From Spirochaetales bacterium Spiro_05 (GTDB lineage: Bacteria > Spirochaetota > Spirochaetia > Sphaerochaetales > Sphaerochaetaceae), in contig LVBG01000017.1 in assembly GCA_001603115.1 (NCBI GenBank), forward strand, positions 1 to 64,000: a stretch of 64,000 nt of DNA, in the 5' to 3' direction. Below the pieces are notes generated by a model, which was given only the letters and a program-made list of their open reading frames with translations, was not told the DNA's origin and did no database searches. Made by a program: the position numbers and the translations under genes. Below, in pieces: positions 1-6,819 of this stretch. Each line of letters starts with the position of its first letter. Position 1 is the first letter of the stretch.

Positions 1-62
1 TACGGATTTAGTTGGTGAGAAATTTCCGGATTCCACTGGTGAAAATGGCCGGATTAACCATT
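1..62. mobile_element. Possible IS21-family terminal repeats (end of an insertion sequence)
   Basis: CGGATT occurs at 3-8, 27-32 and 50-55, and TGGTGA at 13-18 and 37-42, giving a direct repeat of 23-24 bp. Multiple GGATT/GGTG-type repeats of this length are typical of the ends of IS21-family elements. No istA or istB gene is visible, because the element would lie left of the window. The following gene has no ribosome binding site, which fits an insertion into its 5' end. Resemblance is from memory of the family, so confidence is moderate. Confidence 0.45.
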
Positions 63-69
63 ACACAGA

Positions 70-573
70 ATGGGAGATTTAAACTTGAAGAACAGAAAAG
101 CAATTTCTTTGGATATGGACGTACTTGATGCTTCTGATGGAATGCTGTTTGCAAGAGTGCCCCAAGGTGAAGCCGTGGAAGATTTATACATGATTGTCCA
201 CGAGGTCAGCGGTGCTCTTGTATTCCAGGATACCAACAAGCAGGTAGTCGAGAGCATTTGGAACCGAAAAACAGGCAGAGCTATCGATGATTTTGGGATG
301 GGACTACACCTCAAATACTGTCTGCGCCACAAGTTTTTCAAAGCCCTTACCTCTGAGTTTGGATTCTGCAAAGATGAGGATGAGCAGGTTGATTTGCTCA
401 TGTTGGTCGTGTCGGATCACATCAGGAAGAGCAGGAAAATGGTCACTTATCTGAGAGACGAGATGAGCAAGCTTGGAATCCGAAAACTGGAGAAGCTGAT
501 AGTGTACAGCAACCTGTTTCTGAAAGACGAAACGTTGCCGCCCGAGACTGATACAGTACCGAAGGTGGAATGA
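70..573 (+). CDS. Hypothetical phage protein, possibly 5' truncated
   Basis: This 167-residue protein is soluble and mixed alpha/beta, with an acidic middle and a Lys-rich helical C-terminal third. I do not recognise a family. The reading frame opens just after the IS-like repeats and the first ATG at 70 lacks a Shine-Dalgarno sequence, so the natural 5' end may have been lost; the next in-frame Met lies at about residue 16. It ends 2 bp before the next gene, so the two were probably co-transcribed. Function unknown. Confidence 0.6.
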   Translation: MGDLNLKNRKAISLDMDVLDASDGMLFARVPQGEAVEDLYMIVHEVSGALVFQDTNKQVVESIWNRKTGRAIDDFGMGLHLKYCLRHKFFKALTSEFGFCKDEDEQVDLLMLVVSDHIRKSRKMVTYLRDEMSKLGIRKLEKLIVYSNLFLKDETLPPETDTVPKVE

Positions 574-574
574 A

Positions 575-886
575 ATGACAGATTTCGAAGACATCAAGCA
601 TTACTCATTTCTTGCCAGTTATCTGGTCAACAACGACAAGTCGGGACTGTCTGAGAAAGAGTTGAGAACAGCCGACAGGTTTGTTGAGGACATCAAGGAA
701 TTGTATGGGGAGTCAGCCTCCATTGTCAGCGCTGATGATGACCATGAGTTTGCCTCTCCAGAGTGGGGAGGCCTCAAGGGTGATGTGATAACGTACCAAG
801 TCCAGTACAACACGAATGAATTGCCCGGAGAGCATTGGGTTTTGGACAAAGACAGACCTGAGCTTACTCAGAGTTACAGATGGTGA
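575..886 (+). CDS. Hypothetical phage protein (103 aa)
   Basis: The start at 575 follows the stop of the upstream gene by one base and has a purine-rich GGTGGAA upstream. The protein is acidic, begins with a helical stretch rich in Glu and Lys, and ends with a short beta-rich part around a WGGLKGD motif. It has no membrane segment, signal peptide or Cys. No family is recognised. It lies in a tight three-gene run with the YubB-like gene downstream, which suggests an accessory phage function rather than a structural one. Confidence 0.6.
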   Translation: MTDFEDIKHYSFLASYLVNNDKSGLSEKELRTADRFVEDIKELYGESASIVSADDDHEFASPEWGGLKGDVITYQVQYNTNELPGEHWVLDKDRPELTQSYRW

Positions 887-893
887 GGGAAAC

Positions 894-1571
894 ATGCCGA
901 ACAATGTGAAACATATCGTGAAATTCAAAGGTCCGAAGGATGATTTGGACAAGCTGCAATCGATGATGGTCTACACGTATGCCGGGGAAAACGAAGCTAC
1001 TCCCCAAGAGTTCTTCAGCAGGCTTGTGCCGATGCCACAGGTGGTCCAGGAGACGCTTGGGATCAAGTCATACTCATTCACCCCCATCGACCAGCAAGCA
1101 ATCGCCAGGAAGACCGCTGACAAGCAGATTGAGGCAATCCGTGAGGCTTTCGAAGCGGCCCGAATCAATGATGCAACAGTGGAGGAGTTTGCAAAGTCCA
1201 TAAGCTGCTATATCCAGACAGGGCACTCAAACTGGTATCACTGGAGAAACGAGCATTGGGGTGTAAGCCACGAGCCGGAAGAGTTCTTCATTGACAGGAC
1301 TTCCAACACGCTTCTTGAGGTCATGTTCGAAACACTCTGGGCAACGCCGATTCCAATCTTCGAGGCTATCGCAAGGCAGTTCCCGAAGGTCGATATCGGT
1401 GGCTTCTACGCTGATGAAGATTATGGCTACAACTGCGGTCTGATTGTCGGAAAGAGCGGCAATGTCGTGCAAATGAGAAGAGAGGAGGGAACGGATGGTG
1501 CAATTGACTTCTCCAACAAGATTTGGAACATGGAAGATGAGTTATCCACAAGTTATCCACAAGCTGAGTAA
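894..1571 (+). CDS. YubB/Api92-like protein (DUF1281 ferredoxin-like fold)
   Basis: The start at 894 is preferred over an upstream ATG at 816 because GAGGGA precedes it and it clears the previous stop at 886. The 225-residue protein opens with a beta strand (MPNNVKHIVKF) followed by a helix. Later it has the family-like stretch WYHWRNEHWGV near residue 115 and TLWATPIPIFEAIA near residue 150, then a GYNCG strand. These match the Api92/YubB group found on phages and plasmids, whose role is unknown. The last codons contain two perfect DnaA boxes, so the 3' end of the gene doubles as a possible replication signal. Confidence 0.72.
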   Translation: MPNNVKHIVKFKGPKDDLDKLQSMMVYTYAGENEATPQEFFSRLVPMPQVVQETLGIKSYSFTPIDQQAIARKTADKQIEAIREAFEAARINDATVEEFAKSISCYIQTGHSNWYHWRNEHWGVSHEPEEFFIDRTSNTLLEVMFETLWATPIPIFEAIARQFPKVDIGGFYADEDYGYNCGLIVGKSGNVVQMRREEGTDGAIDFSNKIWNMEDELSTSYPQAE

Positions 1572-1740
1572 CAAGTTATCTTATTTTTAGTTCTATAGGA
1601 TGCTTATATTATATATTAAGCTTAATTATATATAATAAAGCTATTGGCTAATAAGCTTATTGGTCAATAATCTAAATTAAGCTTAACTAGCCCAAATGCC
1701 AATTAAGCATTTTGGGCTAATTAAGCGCTAATAAGGCTAT
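1542..1740. other. Candidate replication origin: DnaA boxes plus AT-rich tract
   Basis: TTATCCACA, the perfect DnaA box, occurs twice in direct repeat at 1542-1550 and 1553-1561, 11 bp apart (one helical turn). A strongly AT-rich stretch follows (about 1575-1690) with repeated AAGCTTA and TTAAGC motifs that could serve as an unwinding element. The tract lies between the end of the YubB-like gene and the repressor gene. Origin function is an inference; no initiator gene of a known plasmid type is adjacent. Confidence 0.45.
1689..1718. terminator. Hairpin between convergent genes
   Basis: AGCCCAAATGC at 1689-1699 pairs with GCATTTTGGGCT at 1707-1718 with one bulged base and a short AATTAA loop. 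It lies between the convergent YubB-like gene and the repressor gene, so it could terminate either transcript. There is no long T tract on either side, so it may be a weak bidirectional terminator. Confidence 0.45.
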
Positions 1741-2091
1741 TTACCAAATAGTCTTTTGATGGGAAATTTCATGTTCGACAAACTCACCAATCATTTCAAC
1801 GTAGTCAGTATCGCACAAGGTGAGCAGATAACCGATTTCCATGATTTTCTTGTTATTGATGACAACAGAGTATTTGACATCAAACCCTCTTTCCTCCTCC
1901 CCTGTCATGAGCCATCGAGGAGAAACCTTGAAGTAGTCAGCAACCTTCATGAGAAGATCTGCCCTTGGTATGGTGTTTCTCTTCATGGACATCGAAATGA
2001 AGGACTGTGACAAATCCAGACGCTTTTGTAGTTCTGTCTGATTCATCTTGTGGACACTTAGCAATTCTTGGAGCCTATCCCAAAATGTCAT
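1741..2091 (-). CDS. Phage repressor, XRE/CI-type helix-turn-helix protein
   Basis: This 116-residue protein has an N-terminal HTH of the XRE (lambda Cro/CI) class. Residues 5-60 hold the scan NQTELQKRLDLSQSFISMS followed by a second helix pair ending in YFKVSPRWLMTGEE, which is the usual end of this fold. The C-terminal half has no peptidase Ser/Lys motif, so it resembles small repressors rather than cleavable CI. It is transcribed leftward and is divergent from the early operon, and an inverted repeat lies over the early promoter. It most likely maintains lysogeny by repressing the rightward operon. Confidence 0.8.
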   Translation of the reverse strand: MTFWDRLQELLSVHKMNQTELQKRLDLSQSFISMSMKRNTIPRADLLMKVADYFKVSPRWLMTGEEERGFDVKYSVVINNKKIMEIGYLLTLCDTDYVEMIGEFVEHEISHQKTIW

Positions 2092-2142
2092 ATAGCTTTA
2101 CCTCTTTATATGTAAGTATACAACCATTTCGCTTATCAGTGG

Positions 2143-2212
2143 TTGACAATAGTTACATAATTCACTAATGTCAAACACATCAGTGATATTATGCTTTACA
2201 TGCGTTAAGGAG
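2143..2212 (+). promoter_or_regulatory. Early rightward promoter with repressor operator
   Basis: A perfect -35 TTGACA lies at 2143-2148, and 17 bp later is TAATGT at 2166-2171 as a fair -10. An inverted repeat, CACTAATGT-CAAAC-ACATCAGTG, at 2163-2185 pairs 8 of 9 bases and covers the -10. A ribosome binding site, AAGGAG, lies at 2207-2212 before the ATG at 2223. The site is where the divergent XRE repressor would be expected to bind. Confidence 0.6.
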
Positions 2213-2222
2213 TTTTCCCCAT

Positions 2223-2546
2223 ATGAGCACCATTCTCAGTTACACAATCGATGCAAAGGAATTTGACAGGCTTCGTGAGGTTGACCGCAAATTCTCTGAC
2301 CTCACCAAACTCATTTATGCAAACGACCCCAAGTTCGTCACGGTTGCCATGATTGCCAATGCAAACGAAATCAGCAGACAAGACGCATTGAATCGTCCTT
2401 GGCTTCTGCCCAACTTCGGGAAGGTTGACGAGACGTCGGATGTGAAGCGAAGAAAAAGGTTTTGGAGATTCGACGAATATCTGGATTGGGTTGGAATCCC
2501 GGAAATGGAAAGGATCAGAGAGTACAAGCAATCGGATGATTTTTAG
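2223..2546 (+). CDS. Hypothetical protein, first gene of the early operon
   Basis: This 107-residue protein starts at 2223 with AAGGAG 10 bp upstream. It is charged, with no membrane segment. The middle (VAMIANANEISRQDALNRPWLLPNF) could form a helix-turn-helix-like pair, followed by a basic KRRKRFWRF patch. As the first gene to the right of the repressor it occupies the usual position of a cro or cII-type regulator, so a DNA-binding role is plausible but not shown. The stop codon overlaps the first base of a tRNA-like hairpin. Confidence 0.55.
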   Translation: MSTILSYTIDAKEFDRLREVDRKFSDLTKLIYANDPKFVTVAMIANANEISRQDALNRPWLLPNFGKVDETSDVKRRKRFWRFDEYLDWVGIPEMERIREYKQSDDF

Positions 2547-2603
2547 CGGTGATGGTGCATTCGGGTTCGACTCCCGGACACCGCATCCCTCCCATTCGGG
2601 AGG
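2546..2603 (+). other. tRNA-like minihelix followed by a second hairpin
   Basis: GCGGTG at 2546-2551 pairs with CACCGC at 2579-2584 like an acceptor stem. Between them sits a canonical T-arm: TCGGG, loop TTCGACT, CCCGG at 2561-2577, followed directly by the 3' acceptor strand and an A at 2585 in the discriminator position. The D and anticodon arms are replaced by only 8 nt and there is no CCA. A second hairpin, CCTCCC-ATTC-GGGAGG, follows at 2588-2603. The element lies in the untranslated gap before the next gene. It may be a processing signal, a tRNA mimic or a relic. Confidence 0.5.
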
Positions 2604-2646
2604 TTATCACTAGAAGCTACAAGGTTAATGTGGCGAGGAGAATTTC

Positions 2647-2901
2647 ATGGAGCGTGAATACATCACTCACTTGGAGAAGACACTGGAAGAAACTCAAAAG
2701 ATTTTGAAAGAAGCGGTTGAGAGGGTTGAGAGCATGAAATGGTCAAGAGACCACGCTCAAGAGGAGTTGGAAAAATACAAGCGCTATTGGCGTGAGGAAA
2801 TGGCCGAGACCAAAAAGGTCAGAGAAGAGCTTGAAGCACAAAAAAAGGAGCAGGAAGCTGTAACTTCCAACTCCTCCGATAACCTCAAGGAGGCAATCTG
2901 A
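2647..2901 (+). CDS. Small coiled-coil phage protein
   Basis: This 84-residue protein is almost entirely one predicted coiled coil (residues 3-70, rich in Glu, Lys and Arg with Leu, Val and Met at heptad positions). It starts at 2647 with GGCGAGGAG upstream, and its stop overlaps the start of the nuclease gene by one base, so translation is likely coupled. Such small coiled coils are common next to phage recombination genes, but no specific function can be assigned. Confidence 0.6.
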   Translation: MEREYITHLEKTLEETQKILKEAVERVESMKWSRDHAQEELEKYKRYWREEMAETKKVREELEAQKKEQEAVTSNSSDNLKEAI

Positions 2902-3851
2902 TGTTGATAACCAATAAATTTGGATTACCCGAACCTTACTACAAAAGCTGTCTGAAAGACAATCATCCGAGATTTGGCTGGGACACCTTTTCGGTCACTG
3001 AGCTGATGAAGGGCACCAAAGACATCATTCTCACCAGACGGCATTGGGAAGAGCTGGAGCAAGATTGTGTGGATATGATCTGGACAGTCTTCGGGACAGC
3101 CGTCCACAGCGTCATGGAGGGCCATGAGAGCGAGAACGAGCTGGCTGAGGAACGTATCTCAATGAAGGTCCCTTGCGGCGAGTATGGCGACATTAGGGTG
3201 TCTGGTGGCTTCGACCTGTACAACGGCGACACCAAGATTATCACCGACTACAAGACCACTGGAGTCTTCAGTTACCAGATGAAACTCCAGGAAGGAACCG
3301 AGAGCCATTGGGCCAAGCAGCTTCGCATTTACTGGCTGATTCTTGCAAAGGCTGGCTTCCCGGTCAAGGGAGTTAGGAACACCGTCTTCCTCAAGGACTG
3401 GAGCAAGACCAATGCAAAGCGGGACCGCTCCTATCCTCAGAAGCCGATTCTGAACATCGACTACGATTTCAGCGAGGTTTTCAGAAGTGATGTTGCCGCT
3501 GACATGATGGCAGACCTCTCTGCAAAAATCCAAGAGATTCTCTACTACAAGGACAAGCCGGAGGAAGAAATCCCCGATTGTACTGCTGAGGAGCGCTGGG
3601 AGCGTGGTGAATGCTGGGCGGTGATGAAGAAAGGCCGCAAGACAGCAATCAAGCGCCACGATTCGCAGTTCAATGCAGAACAGCACGCTGAGAACCTTGG
3701 AGCAGGTCACTATGTCGAGCATCGGCAGGGCGTACCAGTGAAGTGTGTCGATTACTGCACCTGTGCCGAAAAGTGTTCGTTCTACAAAAACTACATGGCT
3801 TCGCTTGAGGAAGGCAAGGTCAAGAATGAGGAGGAGACAATCAATGAGTAG
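2901..3851 (+). CDS. RecB-like PD-(D/E)XK exonuclease of the phage recombination module
   Basis: The 316-residue protein carries the signatures of the RecB/Cas4-type PD-(D/E)XK nuclease fold: GTAVHSVMEG near residue 56 (His), GGFDLYNGD near residue 93 (Asp), ITDYKTTG near residue 105 (Asp-x-Lys), and QLRIYWLIL near residue 130 (Q-x3-Y). A Cys-rich tail, CVDYCTCAEKC, near residue 290 could hold an Fe-S cluster as in AddB/Cas4 relatives, though that is inferred. It probably resects double-strand ends to load the annealing protein encoded by the next gene, whose start overlaps its stop by 8 bp. Confidence 0.75.
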   Translation: MLITNKFGLPEPYYKSCLKDNHPRFGWDTFSVTELMKGTKDIILTRRHWEELEQDCVDMIWTVFGTAVHSVMEGHESENELAEERISMKVPCGEYGDIRVSGGFDLYNGDTKIITDYKTTGVFSYQMKLQEGTESHWAKQLRIYWLILAKAGFPVKGVRNTVFLKDWSKTNAKRDRSYPQKPILNIDYDFSEVFRSDVAADMMADLSAKIQEILYYKDKPEEEIPDCTAEERWERGECWAVMKKGRKTAIKRHDSQFNAEQHAENLGAGHYVEHRQGVPVKCVDYCTCAEKCSFYKNYMASLEEGKVKNEEETINE

Positions 3852-4653
3852 CAATATTTACCAAGCAATGGCTGAAGTCATGAAGGATGTTGAGGCAATC
3901 AGCAAGGATCAGCAGAACAAGCAACAGGGCTTCAAATTCAGAGGCATTGATGATGTCTACAATGCGGTCCATCCAATCTTTGCCAAGCATGGTGTGTTCA
4001 CCGTTCCTACCGTTCTCAGTGAGAGGACGGAGGAAAGGCAGACCAGAAGCGGCGGAAACCTCATCTACCGCATCCTTACCATGAAGTACACCTTCTTTGC
4101 CTCCGATGGGTCCAGCGTTGAAGCTGTGGTCATTGGTGAGGGAATGGACAGCGGTGACAAGGGAGCCAACAAGGGCATGGCAATCGCTCACAAGTATGCC
4201 CTCCTCCAGACTCTCTGCATTCCTACCGAGGATATGGTTGATCCCGATTCAGAGGTGCCGGAATCGAGTACCAGGAAGCCGGAAGGAAGACCTGTGCAGC
4301 AGAACAGACCAGAGCCTCCAAGGAAGCCGGAAGGCAAGCCTTATAACCCTGCAACGGCATCCATTGCTCAAGTGGCTAGCACGACCAAGGCAATCATGAC
4401 TGATGCGAACCCTATCGTGAAGGGAGTGTTCACAGTCAAGCGTGGCTGGAATCAGATTGTTGAGATTTGTTCCGGCGACAAGGAATTTGCTAAGGGATTG
4501 TTCGCTCAGTTCGGCGCTGATTCATCCGACAAGATAACCTACGAGATTTACCTTGATGTGCTCAACGCAATCAAATCTCCCGGTGGTGAGGCTGGCCCGG
4601 AGTCGTTCGAGGGAGACCCTCTGGATGATGTTCCGTTCGGGGCAATCGCATGA
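3844..4653 (+). CDS. ERF-family single-strand annealing protein
   Basis: The start at 3844 is used because GAGGAG lies upstream and translation couples with the nuclease gene; an earlier in-frame ATG at 3745 falls inside that gene. The 269-residue product has the ERF pattern: an N-terminal helix with KDQQNKQQGFKFRGIDDVYNAV, a GNLIYRILTMKYTF strand, and the conserved core GMDSGDKGANKGMAIAHKYALL followed by TED. The C-terminal third is Pro-rich and then acidic (ending DDVPFGAIA). ERF proteins anneal complementary strands during phage recombination. With the RecB-like nuclease it forms a two-component recombinase. Confidence 0.88.
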   Translation: MSSNIYQAMAEVMKDVEAISKDQQNKQQGFKFRGIDDVYNAVHPIFAKHGVFTVPTVLSERTEERQTRSGGNLIYRILTMKYTFFASDGSSVEAVVIGEGMDSGDKGANKGMAIAHKYALLQTLCIPTEDMVDPDSEVPESSTRKPEGRPVQQNRPEPPRKPEGKPYNPATASIAQVASTTKAIMTDANPIVKGVFTVKRGWNQIVEICSGDKEFAKGLFAQFGADSSDKITYEIYLDVLNAIKSPGGEAGPESFEGDPLDDVPFGAIA

Positions 4654-5060
4654 AGTTGACGTTCTTGGTCAACGGTGGGGACTTCCGGGTCCCTGCCGGA
4701 TTCGAGAAGGAGTTTGGGGCGATACTTGCCCAAGCTCTGAAAGGTGATGGGAATATCAAGGTCACAATCGAGCCGAATTACCAGCAGAGGACTCTGAAGG
4801 AAAATGCTTACCTTCATGTGCTTTGCAAGCGTTTGGCAGAGATGGCTGGGGGAACGGCTGAGGATATGAAAGAGATGGCGAAAGCTAAGGCTGTCTCACT
4901 TGGCTACCCGGTTGAGACCGATGAGGAGGGAAATCCTGTCATTGGGGAATACGGAATCAAGGGCATTCCATCCAGCCAAGCTAATGTTGGGGAATGCAAG
5001 CTACTGATCGAAGCCGTTCATATGCTGGCTTCGGAGAACGGTTACAGTCTGGAGGACTAA
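4650..5060 (+). CDS. NinB-like recombination protein
   Basis: This 136-residue protein overlaps the ERF gene by 4 bp (ATGA). It has an N-terminal beta region, then KVTIEPNYQQRTLKENAYLHVLCKRLAEM, which resembles the RSLDQN/RKLW helix of lambda NinB-type proteins, and a C-terminal helix (GECKLLIEAVHMLASENG) matching the NinB ending. NinB proteins bind single-stranded DNA in the Red/ERF pathway. Position between ERF and SSB supports this. The match is by pattern only, so an unrelated early protein remains possible. Confidence 0.55.
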   Translation: MKLTFLVNGGDFRVPAGFEKEFGAILAQALKGDGNIKVTIEPNYQQRTLKENAYLHVLCKRLAEMAGGTAEDMKEMAKAKAVSLGYPVETDEEGNPVIGEYGIKGIPSSQANVGECKLLIEAVHMLASENGYSLED

Positions 5061-5062
5061 CG

Positions 5063-5473
5063 ATGGCAGATATGTGTTCAATCATGATTACTGGAAGGCT
5101 GACTTCTGACAGCGAAATCAAATATGCAGGACAGACACCGATACTCAAGTTTTCGGTTGCGGTTGGCCGATACGACAAAGGCCAGACAACCTCATCCTTC
5201 TTCGATGTGGTGCAGTTCTCAAGGAACGCAGAGTCACTGGTCGGGAAGCTTACCAAGGGCAAGCCTGTTGTTGTCCGTGGCGAGATGAGGCAGGAATTCT
5301 GGAATGCCAACGATGGTTCCAAGAGAAGCCGTTGGGTGTTGATGGCAGACTCGTTTGGTGTCCAGCCTCTCTACATACAGCAAGATGAGCAACGCTACGG
5401 CGGAGCTACCACCCAAGACATGTATGGCGGCCCAATGGGTGAAGATGATGATTTGGATGATATTCCGTTCTAG
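5063..5473 (+). CDS. ssb: Phage single-stranded DNA-binding protein
   Basis: The start at 5063 has GGAGG 8 bp upstream. The 136-residue protein contains one OB fold (residues 5-105), with ITGRLTSDSEIKYAGQTPILKFSVAV and SSFFDVVQFSRNAESLVGKLTKGKPVVVRGEMR, typical of bacterial SSB. It ends in the acidic tip DDDLDDIPF that recruits replication and repair proteins. The linker is short, as in many phage SSBs. It would protect single strands during ERF-mediated recombination and phage replication. Confidence 0.92.
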   Translation: MADMCSIMITGRLTSDSEIKYAGQTPILKFSVAVGRYDKGQTTSSFFDVVQFSRNAESLVGKLTKGKPVVVRGEMRQEFWNANDGSKRSRWVLMADSFGVQPLYIQQDEQRYGGATTQDMYGGPMGEDDDLDDIPF

Positions 5474-5482
5474 GAGGATGTG

Positions 5483-5731
5483 ATGGAAGTATTGTGCAGA
5501 AAATGTCCGAACAAATGCAAACAAGAGGGTCGGAAAGGAAAGGTGATGCGGTATTGCTCCGAAGCACCTGAGAATCACAGGATTTTGGAAGATTTTAGGA
5601 GTACCAAGAATGTCAGCAGCAAGAAATCCAAGAAAGCCAAAGCAACCAAATCTGTCCCCACAGAGAGCACGGACGTTGTATGGAATGCTTCCGATTGGCT
5701 CCAGGAACGCAATCTCAAGGCAGGAGCTTAG
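5483..5731 (+). CDS. Small Cys-containing, Lys-rich phage protein
   Basis: The ATG at 5483 follows AGGAGG at 5472-5477 with 5 bp spacing; a GTG at 5480 is less likely. The 82-residue product has an N-terminal CRKCPNKCKQ cluster with a further Cys at about residue 24, possibly a zinc site, then a Lys/Ser-rich linker. The last 120 bp overlap the next gene in another frame, which is unusual but both have good ribosome binding sites. Function unknown. Confidence 0.5.
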   Translation: MEVLCRKCPNKCKQEGRKGKVMRYCSEAPENHRILEDFRSTKNVSSKKSKKAKATKSVPTESTDVVWNASDWLQERNLKAGA

Positions 5732-5978
5732 TAGGCTCTGGGACTTGGGCGACAGGGCGGTACGGCAGGTCATCGCTGAACTGAGGCAGATGGACTTTGG
5801 TGATGAATTCATCATCGTCTCCTACTCAGACGGCAAGGGATACTACCGTACCTCCGATATCGCTGAGATAGAGGCGTTCACCGCAGAGATGAGGTCAAGG
5901 GCATTGCAAATCTTTGCTCCCCTCAAGAAGGCGAACAGGATCATTCGAGAGAACGGGTCGCAGACCCTAGGCTTATAG
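5610..5978 (+). CDS. Winged-helix DNA-binding phage protein
   Basis: The start at 5610 is supported by AGGAG at 5597-5601; a second ATG at 5685 would give a shorter form. The 122-residue protein reads as a winged helix: SRQELSRLWDLGDRAVRQVIAELRQ as a helix-turn-helix near residues 36-60, then the beta wing FIIVSYSDGKGYYRTSD and a C-terminal helix. This pattern occurs in phage replication and regulatory proteins. It overlaps the upstream small Cys gene and ends 8 bp before the NinG gene. Confidence 0.6.
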   Translation: MSAARNPRKPKQPNLSPQRARTLYGMLPIGSRNAISRQELSRLWDLGDRAVRQVIAELRQMDFGDEFIIVSYSDGKGYYRTSDIAEIEAFTAEMRSRALQIFAPLKKANRIIRENGSQTLGL

Positions 5979-5986
5979 GAGTTTTC

Positions 5987-6445
5987 ATGCCGAGTGCGAG
6001 AGAGAAGGCGCTGACTGCATTCCAGAAATACCGAAGATACTTACTTGCTGATGGGAATGGTTACGCCACGTGCATATCGTGCGGCAAGGTTGGACATGTT
6101 TCCAAGATGGACGGAGGTCACTACGAAAGCCGGAAGAACAAGGCCACGGAGCTTGAGCCGGACAACGTATGGCCCCAATGCAAATATTGCAATGGTCCGC
6201 TGTCTGGGAACCACGTTGCGTATAGGAATCGTCTGATCTCTCGTATCGGCATGGAACGTTTACAGCGTTTGGAGAATATGGTCATGGCTTCCAAAGGCTC
6301 TGAGGAAGCGATGGAGAGCTTGTCTGAGGTGGATAGGAAAGCGATTACCACCAAGAAGAGGGACAAGGAATACCTGGAGATTGCAAAGCGATATGACAAG
6401 CTTGCAAAGGAACTGGAGAAGGAGAAGTTGATAAAAAATGCGTAA
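5987..6445 (+). CDS. ninG: NinG/Rap-like recombination nuclease
   Basis: The 152-residue protein has the NinG (Rap) pattern: a basic N-terminal helix, CISCGK near residue 26, GGHYESR near residue 43, NVWPQCKYCNGPLSGNH near residue 60, and YRNRLISRIG. The two CxxC pairs with the His form the zinc/HNH-like core of a structure-specific junction nuclease in the ERF/Red pathway. The C-terminal third is a Lys/Glu-rich coil. It overlaps the following gene by 8 bp. Location in the recombination module agrees. Confidence 0.8.
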   Translation: MPSAREKALTAFQKYRRYLLADGNGYATCISCGKVGHVSKMDGGHYESRKNKATELEPDNVWPQCKYCNGPLSGNHVAYRNRLISRIGMERLQRLENMVMASKGSEEAMESLSEVDRKAITTKKRDKEYLEIAKRYDKLAKELEKEKLIKNA

Positions 6446-6776
6446 GATGTTTTTCTTTCGGCACTACATGACAGAGCTTCAAAACCCGAACATCGCCGCA
6501 CTGTTCAAGCGGCATGGTGCAAGGGGGTACGGATTGTACTGGTACCTTCTGGAGCGCCTCTACTCAAAGGACACCAACACTCTGACCTACAACAAGGACC
6601 TTGAGAAAGAGCTTGCAAAGGCTCTGAGAATGCCTTGCTGGAGGGTGAGGACGATAGTCAAGGACTTGGAGGTGTTGAGGCTCGTGGAGATCACCTCAAG
6701 CGGTCTGCTCTCAAGCAGCAGGGTTGATTACGAGGTTAAGGAAGTGCGAGAGACAATGGCCAAGAAGCGGGGGTAG
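6438..6776 (+). CDS. Lin1244/Lin1753-type N-terminal domain protein (short)
   Basis: This 112-residue protein starts inside the NinG gene. RHYMTELQNPNIAALFKRHGARGYGLYWYLLERLY is the signature of the Lin1244/Lin1753 N-terminal domain (DUF4373), a winged-helix domain usually found at the front of longer phage replication proteins. Here only that domain is present; the stop comes after VRETMAKKRG and the downstream DNA is the repeat array, so the usual C-terminal part is absent or was lost. It may help replication initiation. Confidence 0.7.
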   Translation: MRKMFFFRHYMTELQNPNIAALFKRHGARGYGLYWYLLERLYSKDTNTLTYNKDLEKELAKALRMPCWRVRTIVKDLEVLRLVEITSSGLLSSSRVDYEVKEVRETMAKKRG

Positions 6777-6819
6777 GCCACCCCCACCTCACCAAGAACG
6801 CTGATGAGGCAAGTCAAAC

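Noticed and set aside
2546-2585. A functional tRNA gene
   Set aside because: D and anticodon arms are absent and no CCA follows. Only the acceptor and T-arm halves are present.
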